Assembly: GCA_903930535.1 (NCBI GenBank)
Contig: CAIYYX010000104.1
Span: 1-64,000, forward strand
From: an uncultured Sterolibacterium sp.
Lineage (GTDB): Bacteria; Pseudomonadota; Gammaproteobacteria; Burkholderiales; Rhodocyclaceae
Direction: 5' to 3'
DNA: 64,000 nucleotides
The notes under the pieces: model-generated
The model's input: only the letters and a program-made list of their open reading frames with translations
Database searches by the model: none
Told to the model about the DNA's origin: nothing
Translations under genes and position numbers: made by a program
Shown: in pieces, positions 29,339 to 37,911 of the stretch
How positions within the stretch are numbered: the first letter of the stretch is position 1
Layout: each line of letters begins with the position of its first letter

Positions 29339-29366
29339 GAATAAAACAGTTCCGCCGTCTGTTAGC
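29338..29366 (+). promoter_or_regulatory. Putative ECF-type (autoregulated) promoter of the msrPQ operon
   Basis: GGAATAA (29338-29344) and GTTAGC (29361-29366), separated by 16 bp, resemble -35 (GGAAT/GGAATAA) and -10 elements used by ECF sigma factors. They lie 28 bp upstream of the sigma gene start. No good sigma-70 promoter is seen in the same gap. This is pattern matching only. Confidence 0.4.
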
Positions 29367-29393
29367 TAAGCAGTAGTCTCCAAAGGAGGTCGG

Positions 29394-29897
29394 GTGATCG
29401 GACGGGACGCCATCGTCGCCGAAATTCCCCGTCTGCGTCGCTATGCACAGGCGCTGACGGGCGATGCGGCACGCGCCGACGATCTGGTGCAGGATGCGCT
29501 GGAGCGGGCCATGGTCAAGTGGTTGCTATGGCGCAGCGGCAGCGATCTTCGCGCCTGGCTGTTCGCCATCATGCACAATCTCTTCGTAAACCAGGTGCGC
29601 GCGCCGCAACTGGTCGAATTCCGTGCCGACGACGACCTGCCCGAGCAGTTTGCCCGAGCGACGCAGTCAGACGGCCTAGCCCTGCGGGATCTCGAGCGTG
29701 CAATGGCGGAACTGTCCGTAGAGCAGCGCGAGGTGATTCTCCTCATCGGACTGGAGGAAATGTCTTATGCCGAAACGGCACGGGTCCTCGGCGTTCCCCA
29801 GGGCACGGTGATGTCGCGGCTTTCCCGCGCCCGCATACGCCTGTCCAAACTGCTTGAAGGTCAAGTCGGCGGCGCCTCGTTGAAAGTGGTCAAATGA
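29394..29897 (+). CDS. ECF RNA polymerase sigma factor
   Basis: The 167-residue protein has region 2 (about residues 12-75, ALTGDAARADDLVQDALERA and LRAWLFAIMHNLFVNQVR in part) and region 4 (about 105-155, with the helix-turn-helix MSYAETARVLGVPQGTVMSRL seen as YAETARVLGVPQGTV). It starts with GTG at 29394 preceded by a near-perfect Shine-Dalgarno, AAAGGAGGT. The next gene, a membrane anti-sigma factor, overlaps by 4 bp, and msrPQ follow, so this sigma factor probably controls periplasmic methionine sulfoxide repair. Confidence 0.95.
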   Translation: MIGRDAIVAEIPRLRRYAQALTGDAARADDLVQDALERAMVKWLLWRSGSDLRAWLFAIMHNLFVNQVRAPQLVEFRADDDLPEQFARATQSDGLALRDLERAMAELSVEQREVILLIGLEEMSYAETARVLGVPQGTVMSRLSRARIRLSKLLEGQVGGASLKVVK

Positions 29898-30673
29898 AGC
29901 CCCAACCCATAGTCGAAGACGAGCTTCATAGCCTGGCCGACGGCAGACTCGCCGCCCCCCGGCGCAGTGAGTTAGAAGCCTGGCTGACAGAACATCCCCA
30001 GGAGGCTGAGCAGGTCCAGGCCTGGCGCGGCCAGAATGCCCTGCTTCACCTTGCCTATGATCGCGTTCTTGAAGCGCCTCTGCCCACGCGCCTGCTTGAC
30101 GCAGCGCGTCGCCCCGGCCGCTACTCGACCAGGCGCTTCGCGGCGGCAGTCGCCTGGCTGACGCTGGGCGGGATCATGGGCTTCTTCATGCGCGGCGAGT
30201 ATCCCAGGCCCGCATCTCCTCCACCCCAGGCCTTGCTGCCCCAGCAGGCGGCGCTGGCCCATGCCGTCTATAGTCCGGAAGTGCGCCATCCTGTCGAGGT
30301 CGGCGCCGAGCAGGAAGCCCATCTCGCGGCCTGGCTATCGAAACGCCTGGGTGCTGCGCTCAAGCCACCGCATCTGGAAGAAGCCGGTTACGCCCTGCTT
30401 GGCGGCCGCCTGCTGCCGGGCGAGGGGGGTGCCGTGGCGCAGTTCATGTATCAGGACGCGCGCGGGTCAAGACTCACGCTTTATGTGCGCAACGACACCG
30501 TGGCAACGAACACGCCGACCACGCGTGAGACAGCCTTCCGTTTTGCCCGCGAAGGCAAGATCAGCGTCTTCTACTGGCTTGACGGCCGCTTCGGCTACGC
30601 TCTCTCGGGTGAAACCGAGAAGCCTGAGCTGTTGCGCATCGCCAACATCGTCTATCGTCAACTCAATCCATAA
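29894..30673 (+). CDS. Membrane anti-sigma factor (RsiW/RskA-like layout)
   Basis: The 259-residue protein has a cytoplasmic N-terminal domain of about 80 residues beginning HSLADGRLAAPRRSELEAWL, typical of anti-sigma domains, one membrane helix at about 78-98, and a periplasmic C-terminal domain. The Cys/His zinc signature of ZAS anti-sigmas is absent. Overlap with the sigma gene by 4 bp supports its role as the cognate inhibitor. The periplasmic part may sense envelope oxidants or be cleaved on signal; neither is shown by sequence. msrP follows after 6 bp. Confidence 0.87.
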   Translation: MKPQPIVEDELHSLADGRLAAPRRSELEAWLTEHPQEAEQVQAWRGQNALLHLAYDRVLEAPLPTRLLDAARRPGRYSTRRFAAAVAWLTLGGIMGFFMRGEYPRPASPPPQALLPQQAALAHAVYSPEVRHPVEVGAEQEAHLAAWLSKRLGAALKPPHLEEAGYALLGGRLLPGEGGAVAQFMYQDARGSRLTLYVRNDTVATNTPTTRETAFRFAREGKISVFYWLDGRFGYALSGETEKPELLRIANIVYRQLNP

Positions 30674-30679
30674 AACGTC

Positions 30680-31606
30680 ATGCTGATCCGAAGACCTTCC
30701 GATATTCTTCCCTCGGAAATCACGCCGCGTGAGCTATTCCTGCGGCGCCGCGACTTTCTCAAGACGGCCGCTGGCGCTGCCCTCCTGACCGCCTTTCCGG
30801 CTATCGCCGCAGAAAAACTGGCAGGAGCGAGAAACAGCCTCTTCAGCACGACCGAGACGCCCACGCCTTACAAGGATGTGACTACCTACAACAACTTCTA
30901 TGAATTCGGCACAGACAAGTCCGACCCGGTGGAGAAGGCGCAGAGACTGAACACCCGTCCCTGGAGTATCGCTGTGGAAGGTCTGGTGAAACATCCCAGG
31001 ACCTTCGCCATCGAAGACCTGATCAAGCTGGCGCCGCTCGAAGAGCGCATCTACCGGATGCGCTGCGTCGAGGGCTGGAGCATGGTCATTCCCTGGCTTG
31101 GCCTGCCGCTGGCAACGCTGCTGAAGCAGGTGGAGCCGCAAGGTGCAGCAAAATACGTCGAGTTCATCTCCGCCGCCGACCCCCAGAGCATGCCGGGAGT
31201 GAAAAGCCGCGTGCTCGACTGGCCTTATGTTGAGGGCCTGCGCGTAGACGAGGCGATGCAACCGCTGACCCTGCTCGCCCTGGGGCTCTATGGCGAGGTG
31301 CTGCCGAAGCAGAACGGTGCCCCGGTGCGTCTGGTCGTGCCCTGGAAATACGGTTTCAAGAGTGCCAAGTCCATCGTCAAGATCCGTCTGGTGGAGAAGG
31401 AGCCCAACACCGCCTGGATGAAGGCCAATGCGCATGAATACGGCTTCTACTCCAACGTCAATCCTGCGGTCGATCACCCGCGCTGGAGCCAGGCCACGGA
31501 GAGGCGCATCGGCGAGTTCCAGAAGCGCAAGACGCTGCCCTTCAACGGCTACGCCGCGCAGGTGGCGCAACTCTATGCCGGTCTGGATTTGCAGAAATTT
31601 TTCTGA
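30680..31606 (+). CDS. msrP: Periplasmic protein-methionine-sulfoxide reductase, Mo subunit
   Basis: MsrP (YedY) is a molybdopterin enzyme that reduces methionine sulfoxide in periplasmic proteins. The 308-residue protein has a Tat signal with LRRRDFLK at residues 21-28 followed by a hydrophobic stretch, and the molybdenum-ligating cysteine C129 in [14 protein letters not shown]. Its stop shares one base with the msrQ start. The operon with a sigma / anti-sigma pair indicates induction by oxidative damage in the envelope. The mog gene for Mo-cofactor synthesis is elsewhere in the window. Confidence 0.97.
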   Translation: MLIRRPSDILPSEITPRELFLRRRDFLKTAAGAALLTAFPAIAAEKLAGARNSLFSTTETPTPYKDVTTYNNFYEFGTDKSDPVEKAQRLNTRPWSIAVEGLVKHPRTFAIEDLIKLAPLEERIYRMRCVEGWSMVIPWLGLPLATLLKQVEPQGAAKYVEFISAADPQSMPGVKSRVLDWPYVEGLRVDEAMQPLTLLALGLYGEVLPKQNGAPVRLVVPWKYGFKSAKSIVKIRLVEKEPNTAWMKANAHEYGFYSNVNPAVDHPRWSQATERRIGEFQKRKTLPFNGYAAQVAQLYAGLDLQKFF

Positions 31607-32226
31607 TGGCGGTACAACCCTCGCCGCGGCAACTCGCGGTGCTAAAGATACTGCTATTCCTCATCTGCCTGCTGCCGCTGGCGCGACTCAGTTGGGGCGC
31701 CTGGCAGGATAGTCTTGGCGCCAACCCGATCGAATTCATCCAGCGGTCCTTGGGCACATGGACGCTCAACTTTCTGCTCATCACTCTTTTGGTGTCGCCG
31801 GCGCGCAAACTCTCGGGCTGGCACTGGCTGCTGCGGCTGCGGCGCATGCTCGGACTCTATGCCTTCTGCTACGCCTTGCTGCACCTTGCCAGCTACCTCT
31901 GGCTGGATCAATTCTTCGACTGGCAGGCCATCGCAAAAGATATCCTGAAGCGGCCCTTCATCACCGTCGGCATGTCCGCCTTCATCCTGCTCTTGCCGCT
32001 CGCCGCGACCTCCAGCAACGCCATGGTGAGACGCTTGGGCGGCAGGCGCTGGCAGCAGTTGCATCGCTCGGTCTATGCGATTTCGCTTCTCGGCGTCGTG
32101 CATTACTGGTGGCTGGTGAAGCGCGACATCACCTTGCCGGTGCTCTATGCCGCATTGCTGGCAGTGCTGCTGGGCATACGCGCGCTGTGGCGAGAGCAGG
32201 AGAGGCGTCGGCAAACCAATTTTTAG
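31606..32226 (+). CDS. msrQ: Haem-binding membrane subunit MsrQ
   Basis: MsrQ (YedZ) is the b-type haem and flavin-binding membrane partner that passes quinol-derived electrons to MsrP. The 206-residue protein has about six hydrophobic helices with conserved histidines in the ferric-reductase-like domain (SGWHWLL, LLHLASY, QLHRSVYAIS, GVVHYWW). It overlaps msrP by one base and ends the operon, 2 bp before the convergent 48-codon ORF. Confidence 0.96.
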   Translation: MAVQPSPRQLAVLKILLFLICLLPLARLSWGAWQDSLGANPIEFIQRSLGTWTLNFLLITLLVSPARKLSGWHWLLRLRRMLGLYAFCYALLHLASYLWLDQFFDWQAIAKDILKRPFITVGMSAFILLLPLAATSSNAMVRRLGGRRWQQLHRSVYAISLLGVVHYWWLVKRDITLPVLYAALLAVLLGIRALWREQERRRQTNF

Positions 32227-32228
32227 GG

Positions 32229-32375
32229 TCAGCCGTTCTCTCGCCTTAGCTGCGCCTTTTGCTTCGCCCGGCTAGCCCGCTTGTCCTGGCGGGCGTGGCT
32301 GCCGCCCTTCTTCAACAGCGGATTCTGCGCCTCGGGATTGCGCGGTTTCTGATGGGACTTTTTTGCCCGCTTCAT
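32229..32375 (-). CDS. Small basic protein coupled to bioC (48 residues)
   Basis: Directly downstream of bioC, an ATG overlaps the bioC stop codon (ATGA), opening a 48-codon frame that begins MKRAKKSHQKPRNP and ends KAQLRRENG. The product is extremely rich in Lys/Arg/Gln with almost no hydrophobic residues, so it is probably disordered and may bind nucleic acid or the ribosome. It fills the space to the convergent msrQ stop with 2 bp to spare. The stop-start overlap and compact fit support real translation; function is unknown. Confidence 0.65.
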   Translation of the reverse strand: MKRAKKSHQKPRNPEAQNPLLKKGGSHARQDKRASRAKQKAQLRRENG

Positions 32376-33211
32376 TTCTGTTTATCTGTGAAACGGATGA
32401 TGGCGCGGCCGTCTTCGGCCACTCTCGGCTGCGGTTTCCAGGCATGGCCGTAAAGAATCTCGAAGGTCGCCGGCAATCGCCCCGCGACACGGCTCTCTTC
32501 ATAGGCATGGAAGAGCCGGCGCCAATCACGCCAGCCCATGCCGCCGAACATGCCGTTGCGGACGCCCAGGTGACGCTGATCGGCAAGCAAGCGGCGCGGC
32601 GTCGCGTAGGTCAGGGTCAGCATCTCCATGTCCATCACCGGATCGGCAAAGCCTGCGGCAAGAAGCATGTCGCCCAGGTCATGCATGTCGATGAAACGCC
32701 GCAATGGCGGGTTAATGCCGGTCTTGCTGCCGGCATCACGCAATTCCTTCAGGGTATCCGGACCGAGCACGGAGAACATCAGGAGGCCGCCGACTTCGAG
32801 CGCGCGATGAAGCTCAAGAAAAGCAGGCTGCGGATCATCGACCCAATGCAGCATCAGATTCGACCAGGCGAGACCCAGCGAGCCTGCGGCCAGAGGCAGT
32901 GCCCGCACGTCTGCGTTGATGAGCTGCGGCGATTTCCCGCGCATGTGCTGGATAAAGCGCTGCAGGAAAGGAGTTTGCGCCCTGACGGCGCCGAGCATGG
33001 GCCTGGCGAAATCGATCGCCAAGGGCCTGGCGGAAGGATAGCGCCGCATCAGTTCGCGCAGGCCTTCGCCGGTGGCGCAGCCGATGTCGGCAATCACCCT
33101 TGGCGCTATCCGGACGTAATCCAGACGTTCGGCCATGCGCAGACCGGTTTCCCGCGCCAGAACGGCAGCCGAGTCGTAGCTCGCCGCGGCCAGGGCGAAA
33201 TCATGCTTCAT
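32372..33211 (-). CDS. bioC: Malonyl-[ACP] O-methyltransferase BioC
   Basis: BioC methylates malonyl-ACP so the fatty-acid machinery can build pimeloyl-ACP, the entry to biotin synthesis. The 279-residue protein has the SAM-binding motif VIADIGCATGEGL (about residues 38-50) and further Rossmann-fold methyltransferase motifs (LAWSNLMLHWVDDP). bioB is encoded 19 bp upstream in the same direction; other bio genes are outside the window. Its stop overlaps the start of the small basic ORF. Confidence 0.92.
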   Translation of the reverse strand: MKHDFALAAASYDSAAVLARETGLRMAERLDYVRIAPRVIADIGCATGEGLRELMRRYPSARPLAIDFARPMLGAVRAQTPFLQRFIQHMRGKSPQLINADVRALPLAAGSLGLAWSNLMLHWVDDPQPAFLELHRALEVGGLLMFSVLGPDTLKELRDAGSKTGINPPLRRFIDMHDLGDMLLAAGFADPVMDMEMLTLTYATPRRLLADQRHLGVRNGMFGGMGWRDWRRLFHAYEESRVAGRLPATFEILYGHAWKPQPRVAEDGRAIIRFTDKQK

Positions 33212-33230
33212 GACTGCAATTATTTCACCC

Positions 33231-34214
33231 TCACATCGCCGTCAGTCCCAGGCGCGAGAAGAGCGCCTCATCGCGCCCGGCCTCGGGGTTATCGGTCGTG
33301 AGCAGTTTGTCGCCGTAGAAAATGGAATTGGCGCCGGCCAGGAAGCACAAGGCCTGGAGTTCGTCCGACATCTCTTCGCGACCGGCGGAAAGCCTCACCA
33401 GGCTGGTGGGCATGGTGATGCGGGCGCAGGCGATGGTGCGGACGAACTCGAAGGGGTCGAGCGGCGCCGCTTTTTCCAAAGGCGTTCCGGGAATAGTCAC
33501 CAGATGGTTGATGGGCACTGACTCCGGCGCAGGACTCATGCCGGCCAGTTCGGCAATGAGCGCGGCGCGGGCGCGCCGACTCTCTCCCATGCCGACGATG
33601 CCGCCGCAGCAAACATTGATGCCGGCGCCGCGCACCTTGTCCAGGGTGTCGAAGCGGTCGGCCTGGGTGTGGGTGGAGATCACCTCGCCATAGAACTCGG
33701 GGGCGGTGTCGAGGTTGTGATTGTAGTAGTCCAGGCCCGCCTCCTTGAGTTGCTCCGCCTGACCTTCCTGCAGCATGCCCAGAGTAACGCAGGTCTCCAG
33801 GCCGAGGTCCTTGACCGCACTGACCATCGCCGTGACCTGCTCGAGATCCTTCTGCTTCGGGCCGCGCCAGGCCGCACCCATGCAGAAACGGGTGGCCCCC
33901 TTGTCCTTGGCGGCCTGTGCCGCGGCGATCACCTCGCCCAAGGGCAGCAACGCCTCGCGTTCGAGACCGGTGCTGTGGCGCGCCGACTGCGAGCAGTAGC
34001 CGCAATCCTCGGAGCAGCCTCCGGTCTTGATCGAGAGCAGGGTGGAGCGCTGCACGGCATTGGCATCGAAATGGGCGCGGTGCACTTCCTGCGCGCGGTA
34101 AATCAGGTCGTTGAAAGGCAGGGAAAAAAGCGCTTCGATCTCTGCGGTGCGCCACTGGCGCTGGGTGGGAAGAGTGGCTGGCGACTTTTCTGCGCTAAGG
34201 GATAACATGGGCAT
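33231..34214 (-). CDS. bioB: Biotin synthase
   Basis: BioB is the radical SAM enzyme that inserts sulfur into dethiobiotin. The 327-residue protein carries the radical-SAM cysteines C67, C71 and C74 ([11 protein letters not shown]) and the other cysteine and arginine ligands of the [2Fe-2S] cluster (for example in [13 protein letters not shown] without its first residues, i.e. [12 protein letters not shown]). It is operonic with bioC and divergent from comF. Confidence 0.97.
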   Translation of the reverse strand: MPMLSLSAEKSPATLPTQRQWRTAEIEALFSLPFNDLIYRAQEVHRAHFDANAVQRSTLLSIKTGGCSEDCGYCSQSARHSTGLEREALLPLGEVIAAAQAAKDKGATRFCMGAAWRGPKQKDLEQVTAMVSAVKDLGLETCVTLGMLQEGQAEQLKEAGLDYYNHNLDTAPEFYGEVISTHTQADRFDTLDKVRGAGINVCCGGIVGMGESRRARAALIAELAGMSPAPESVPINHLVTIPGTPLEKAAPLDPFEFVRTIACARITMPTSLVRLSAGREEMSDELQALCFLAGANSIFYGDKLLTTDNPEAGRDEALFSRLGLTAM

Positions 34215-34251
34215 GGACTCGGCTGACTAAAATGTGGAGGGCAAATCATCA

Positions 34252-34986
34252 ATGAAGGGACAGCGCTTGTCAATTTATCGCGCCGCGGCCAAAGTTGCAG
34301 GACGCATCGGTGCCGCCTTGCTGCCGCAGGATTGCCTGCTCTGCGGCGCACTTGCCGGCGCGCAACTCCTGTGCAGCGCCTGCTCAGACTCCCTGCCGCG
34401 CCTGCCTCATTCCCTCTGCCCCGTCTGCGCCCTGCCCTCGCCTGCCAATGGAACCTGCGGCGCCTGCCTCAGCCACACGCCCTTTTACGATGCCACCCTG
34501 GCCGGATTCCGCTACGATTTCCCCATAGACCGGCTGGTGCAGGCGCTCAAGTACGACCACCGCCTGGCCATCGCCCCCTGGTTCGCAACAGTCCTTTTGC
34601 CTTCGCCTCCCCTGGAAGGCGATCTGCTGCTGGCGCTGCCTCTTTCCAATATGCGGCTTTCCGAACGCGGCTTCAACCAGGCGCTGGAAATCGCCAGGCC
34701 TCTGGCGCGCGCACTCGGTCTGCCCCTGGCAACAACGGCTTGCACGCGCATGCAGGACGGCCCCCCGCAGGCCAGCCTGCCCTGGGCGGAAAGGCAGAAG
34801 AATGTGCGCGGGGTTTTCGAGTGCGGCCAGGACCTGGCGGGAAAATCGGTGATCGTCATCGATGACGTGATGACCACGGGAGCCACCTTGAACGAGTTCG
34901 CCCGCACGCTGAAAAAGCACGGCGCGCGTCGCGTTACAAACTGGGTGGTGGCGCGGACGCTGACTTCCCAGGACTGGCCGCCATGA
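34252..34986 (+). CDS. ComF family phosphoribosyltransferase-like protein
   Basis: The 244-residue protein combines an N-terminal double zinc-finger (CLLCGA, CSAC, CPVCALP, CGACL, about residues 22-75) with a type I phosphoribosyltransferase domain whose PRPP loop is VIVIDDVMTTGATL near residue 205. ComF proteins take part in DNA uptake and related DNA processes, or GntX-type metabolism; the reaction is unknown. The ATG at 34252 is preferred over an in-frame GTG at 34234. It overlaps trmL by 4 bp. Confidence 0.92.
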   Translation: MKGQRLSIYRAAAKVAGRIGAALLPQDCLLCGALAGAQLLCSACSDSLPRLPHSLCPVCALPSPANGTCGACLSHTPFYDATLAGFRYDFPIDRLVQALKYDHRLAIAPWFATVLLPSPPLEGDLLLALPLSNMRLSERGFNQALEIARPLARALGLPLATTACTRMQDGPPQASLPWAERQKNVRGVFECGQDLAGKSVIVIDDVMTTGATLNEFARTLKKHGARRVTNWVVARTLTSQDWPP

Positions 34987-35450
34987 GCTTATCAATCATC
35001 CTCTATCAGCCGGAAATTCCGCCCAACACCGGAAACGTCATCCGCCTTTGCGCCAATGTCGGGGCACGACTGCATCTCGTCAGGCCGCTCGGTTTCGAGA
35101 TGAGCGAAGCCCGCCTGCGTCGCGCCGGCATGGATTACGCGGAAATAGCCGAGGTGCTGATCCATGACGACTGGGTCGCTTGCCGGGAGGCGCTGGGAGA
35201 CAGTCGCCTGTTCGCGCTCTCCACGAAAGGAAAGACGCGCCACGACCAACCGCACTTTCTGCCCGATGACGCCTTCCTGTTCGGCCCCGAGACACGCGGC
35301 CTGCCGCAGGAAATCCTGGCAGACATCAACGCCAGTCGCCGCCTCAGGCTGCCGATGATGCCAGGCAACCGCAGCGTCAATCTCTCCAACGCCGTGGCGG
35401 TAATGGCCTTCGAGGCCTGGCGGCAGTTGGGTTTTGCGGGCGGAGAGTAA
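34983..35450 (+). CDS. trmL: tRNA (cytidine(34)-2'-O)-methyltransferase TrmL
   Basis: TrmL methylates the wobble ribose of certain leucine tRNAs. The 155-residue SPOUT methyltransferase shows the three family motifs: NTGNVIRLCAN near the N-terminus, FGPETRGLP in the middle and MPGNRSVNLSNAVAV near the C-terminus, which form the knotted SAM site. It overlaps comF by 4 bp and is followed by a dispersed repeat (35453-35608). Confidence 0.96.
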   Translation: MSLSIILYQPEIPPNTGNVIRLCANVGARLHLVRPLGFEMSEARLRRAGMDYAEIAEVLIHDDWVACREALGDSRLFALSTKGKTRHDQPHFLPDDAFLFGPETRGLPQEILADINASRRLRLPMMPGNRSVNLSNAVAVMAFEAWRQLGFAGGE

Positions 35451-35452
35451 GG

Positions 35453-35608
35453 CGCCCCCCTTGCCAAGCAAGGGACGACGGTGGTTCCTTCCTTTGGCAC
35501 TTTCATGCCTTGCGCGGCCATCGCCGCGGCCCCCCAAGGGGACTTCTTTTCGCGGGAGACACTCTATAACGGGTGCGGGGCGCGGCCTCGCGGCGAGGGC
35601 TAGTTTCT
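35453..35608 (+). repeat. Dispersed intergenic repeat, copy B (diverged)
   Basis: The 156-bp gap between convergent trmL and gpsA begins with GCCCCCCTTGCCAAGCAAGGGACGACGGTGG-like sequence (35453 on), matching the start of copy A, and ends with GCGGCGAGGGCT, also shared with copy A. The middle is unique and somewhat A/T richer. No ORF or tRNA is seen in this stretch. Confidence 0.6.
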
Positions 35609-36590
35609 ACTCCCCCTTGGGGTCGCGTCCCATCAATTGCATGACGGCCGCTGCCGCTTCAATACGGCCGGCAAGGACGTCGCAAACAGCCTGCGTGATC
35701 GGCATATCGACGCCGAGTTCTGCCGCCCGACGCGCCACCTCCTGCGCACTCGGTACGCCTTCCGCAACATGTCCCAGTTCGCGGCTGATCGCATCCAGAG
35801 GCCGGCCAGAGGCCAGCGCCAGACCGACGCGGCGATTGCGCGAAAGATCACCCGTACAGGTAAGAACCAGGTCGCCCATGCCAGCCAAGCCCATGAAGGT
35901 CTGCTGCCGCGCCCCCAGGGCCACCCCGAAACGGGTGATCTCCGCCAGTCCGCGCGTCATCAAGGCGGCGCGGGCATTGAGGCCTAAACCTAAGCCGTCG
36001 GATATGCCGGTGGCGATCGCCAGTACGTTCTTGACCGCGCCACCGACTTCGGCGCCGATGACATCGTCGCCGGCATAGAGGCGCAGACGCGGCCCGGAAA
36101 GGGCTTGCACCATGGCGTGGCTGAAGGCGGCATCGCCGGAGGCGAGAGTAATTGCGGTGGGCAGACCGCGCGCCACTTCCTGCGCGAAACTCGGGCCGGT
36201 CAGGACGCCGCAGGAAACGTTGCTGACCGCCTCCTCTGCGGCAACCTGGTGCGGCAAGAAGCCACTGCCGGCTTCCAATCCCTTGCACAGCCAGAGAAAA
36301 GGCAGGTCTGCCTGAGCCTGGCGCAAGGCGCGCAAGCTTGGCCGCAAACCGGAAAGCGGCACGGCGAGCAAGGCGAGTTCCGCTCCCCTGACGGCTTCTG
36401 CCAGATCGTCAGTCATTGCCAATGCTTCAGGGAAGACGATTCCCGGCAGATAACGTTCATTCTCGCGCGCGCTCCGGAGAACCGGGACTTGCTTGGAATT
36501 ACGCGCCCAGAGAGTGACCGCATGACTGCGGGCAAGGGCAATGGCGATCGCCGTGCCCCAGGCACCTGCGCCAAGAACCGCGATTTTCAT
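35607..36590 (-). CDS. gpsA: Glycerol-3-phosphate dehydrogenase [NAD(P)+]
   Basis: GpsA reduces dihydroxyacetone phosphate to sn-glycerol 3-phosphate for phospholipid synthesis. The 327-residue protein opens with the dinucleotide motif [16 protein letters not shown] and has the family's catalytic and substrate motifs in the C-terminal half ([18 protein letters not shown] contains the active-site lysine). The start at 36590 is preferred over an in-frame upstream start at 36623, which lies within repeat copy C. It ends the group that begins with the ArsR regulator at 38.6 kb. Confidence 0.97.
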   Translation of the reverse strand: MKIAVLGAGAWGTAIAIALARSHAVTLWARNSKQVPVLRSARENERYLPGIVFPEALAMTDDLAEAVRGAELALLAVPLSGLRPSLRALRQAQADLPFLWLCKGLEAGSGFLPHQVAAEEAVSNVSCGVLTGPSFAQEVARGLPTAITLASGDAAFSHAMVQALSGPRLRLYAGDDVIGAEVGGAVKNVLAIATGISDGLGLGLNARAALMTRGLAEITRFGVALGARQQTFMGLAGMGDLVLTCTGDLSRNRRVGLALASGRPLDAISRELGHVAEGVPSAQEVARRAAELGVDMPITQAVCDVLAGRIEAAAAVMQLMGRDPKGE

Positions 36591-36591
36591 T

Positions 36592-36700
36592 GGGGAGCGA
36601 ACGTCGCCGCCGGGCCGCCCCAAGGCGGCGTATTCAAGAATCTGCGAGCACCGCGAGCAACCGTCACCCCCTTCCCTGGGAAGGAGGGCGGGGGGAAGGC
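36592..36700 (-). repeat. Dispersed intergenic repeat, copy C
   Basis: The 117-bp gap between the SH3 protein gene and gpsA is filled by an element that, on the minus strand, aligns with copy A along nearly its whole length, including a 23-bp identical core (36604-36626). It lies between two genes transcribed in the same direction, so it is probably part of their mRNA and may form structure. Confidence 0.75.
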
Positions 36701-36707
36701 CGTCATT

Positions 36708-37142
36708 TCAGAGCCCCCAAAGCTGATTGACCCGGACATAGGCCTCCTGTCCGTCACGGTGCTTCACCTTGACCCAGCCATCCTGCGCCGCCTGAACCGG
36801 TTCCAGCACCACGTCCTTCTCCGCCTCGAACAACAGCGGGGCTTTCTCTTCAGGCTTGGCCCTGGCCTGGGCGCGCGCCGCCGGGACGATCAGGGTGCGC
36901 TTTTCAGACACGGCACGCTTCTCTATCCACGCCATTGTGCCTGCCGCATCACGCACCTTGAGCCAGGCTGCGTCGGCCACCACCACTTCGACAGGCGTTG
37001 CCCGGGCGACGACAAACAGCGGCGTCGCCTTCACCGAGGGCGCGTCGTACATCACCGCAGGCTCCTTCAGCGAGCGATAGTCGAGAGCGGCGGCAGGAGC
37101 AGCCGCGAGCAGAAGAACGAGTGCGGCGGTGAGGCGTGTCAT
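36708..37142 (-). CDS. Periplasmic SH3-domain protein
   Basis: The 144-residue protein has a signal peptide (about residues 1-19, ending PAAALDY) and two SH3-type beta domains (about 22-75 and 95-142), similar to bacterial SH3 proteins that may bind peptidoglycan or protein partners. No catalytic motif is present. Its start shares one base with the secB stop (TAATG), so translation is coupled. Function is unknown. Confidence 0.85.
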   Translation of the reverse strand: MTRLTAALVLLLAAAPAAALDYRSLKEPAVMYDAPSVKATPLFVVARATPVEVVVADAAWLKVRDAAGTMAWIEKRAVSEKRTLIVPAARAQARAKPEEKAPLLFEAEKDVVLEPVQAAQDGWVKVKHRDGQEAYVRVNQLWGL

Positions 37143-37597
37143 TACTGTATCGGGATTTCCGCCGCCGGCTGCGCCTGCTGGTTCAGCAGACGCTGCTGGT
37201 AGATGGCTTCGAAATTCACCGGCGAAAGAAGCATGGGTGGGAAGCCGGCGCGAATGACGACATCGGAAAGGGTCTCCCTGACATAGGGGAAGAGAATGTT
37301 GGGACAGGCGACCGAGAGGATGGGTTCGACATCCTCCTGCGGCACGTTGCGAATTTCGAATATTCCCGCCTGGCTCGCCTCGACCAGGAACATGGTTTTC
37401 TCGCCGAGCTTGGCGGTCACCGTCACCGTCAGCACCACTTCGAACAGACCGTCGTCGATATTATTGCCCGCGGACTGCATCTGCACCTCTATCGCGGGCG
37501 CCTCGCGTTCGAGGTAGATTCCGGGGGCGTGAGGAATCTCTAGGGAGAGACCCTTGACGTAAATTTTCTCGATGTTGAAACGGGGCGCTTCGCTCAT
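37142..37597 (-). CDS. secB: Protein-export chaperone SecB
   Basis: SecB keeps preproteins unfolded and delivers them to SecA. The 151-residue protein has the conserved beta-rich core (FNIEKIYVKGLSLEIPHAP, cited as FNIEKIYVK and SLEIPHAP) and the C-terminal segment ANLPFPPMLL-like GFPPMLLSPVNFEAIY that forms the tetramer groove. It sits between grxC and the SH3 gene in the standard rhodanese-grxC-secB-gpsA order. Confidence 0.97.
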   Translation of the reverse strand: MSEAPRFNIEKIYVKGLSLEIPHAPGIYLEREAPAIEVQMQSAGNNIDDGLFEVVLTVTVTAKLGEKTMFLVEASQAGIFEIRNVPQEDVEPILSVACPNILFPYVRETLSDVVIRAGFPPMLLSPVNFEAIYQQRLLNQQAQPAAEIPIQ

Positions 37598-37644
37598 GAT
37601 GGGCCTTGTCTATGGTGAATAAGGTGTGACTCGGTTAAGAAGGG

Positions 37645-37905
37645 CTAAGCGGCCAGGAGGGGATCGAGGCGGCCGGCCTGATCGAGGGCGGCCAGGTCGT
37701 CGAAGCCGCCGACATGGGTATCGCCGACAAAGATCTGCGGCACGCTGCGGCGGCCGGTGCGGGCCATCATCTCCTCGCGCTGTACAGGATCGAGGTCGAC
37801 GCGAATCTTTTCGATGGCAGTGACGCCTTTTCTATTCAGCAACTGCTCTGCCCGAACGCAGAAGGGACAGACGGCAGTACAGTACATCAGGACTTTCGCG
37901 GTCAT
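37645..37905 (-). CDS. grxC: Glutaredoxin 3
   Basis: The 86-residue glutaredoxin has the dithiol active site C13-P-F-C16 and the glutathione-binding TVPQIF-type segment RRSVPQIFVGDTHVGG. It reduces disulfides using glutathione. It lies 6 bp downstream of the rhodanese gene and upstream of secB, which suggests that thiol and persulfide chemistry are handled together in this operon. Confidence 0.96.
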   Translation of the reverse strand: MTAKVLMYCTAVCPFCVRAEQLLNRKGVTAIEKIRVDLDPVQREEMMARTGRRSVPQIFVGDTHVGGFDDLAALDQAGRLDPLLAA

Positions 37906-37911
37906 TGCAAC

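Noticed and set aside
32259-32453. Plus-strand 64-codon frame between msrQ and bioC
   Set aside because: It overlaps the minus-strand basic ORF and the bioC 3' end and lacks a ribosome site; the minus-strand frame with stop-start overlap is the better gene.
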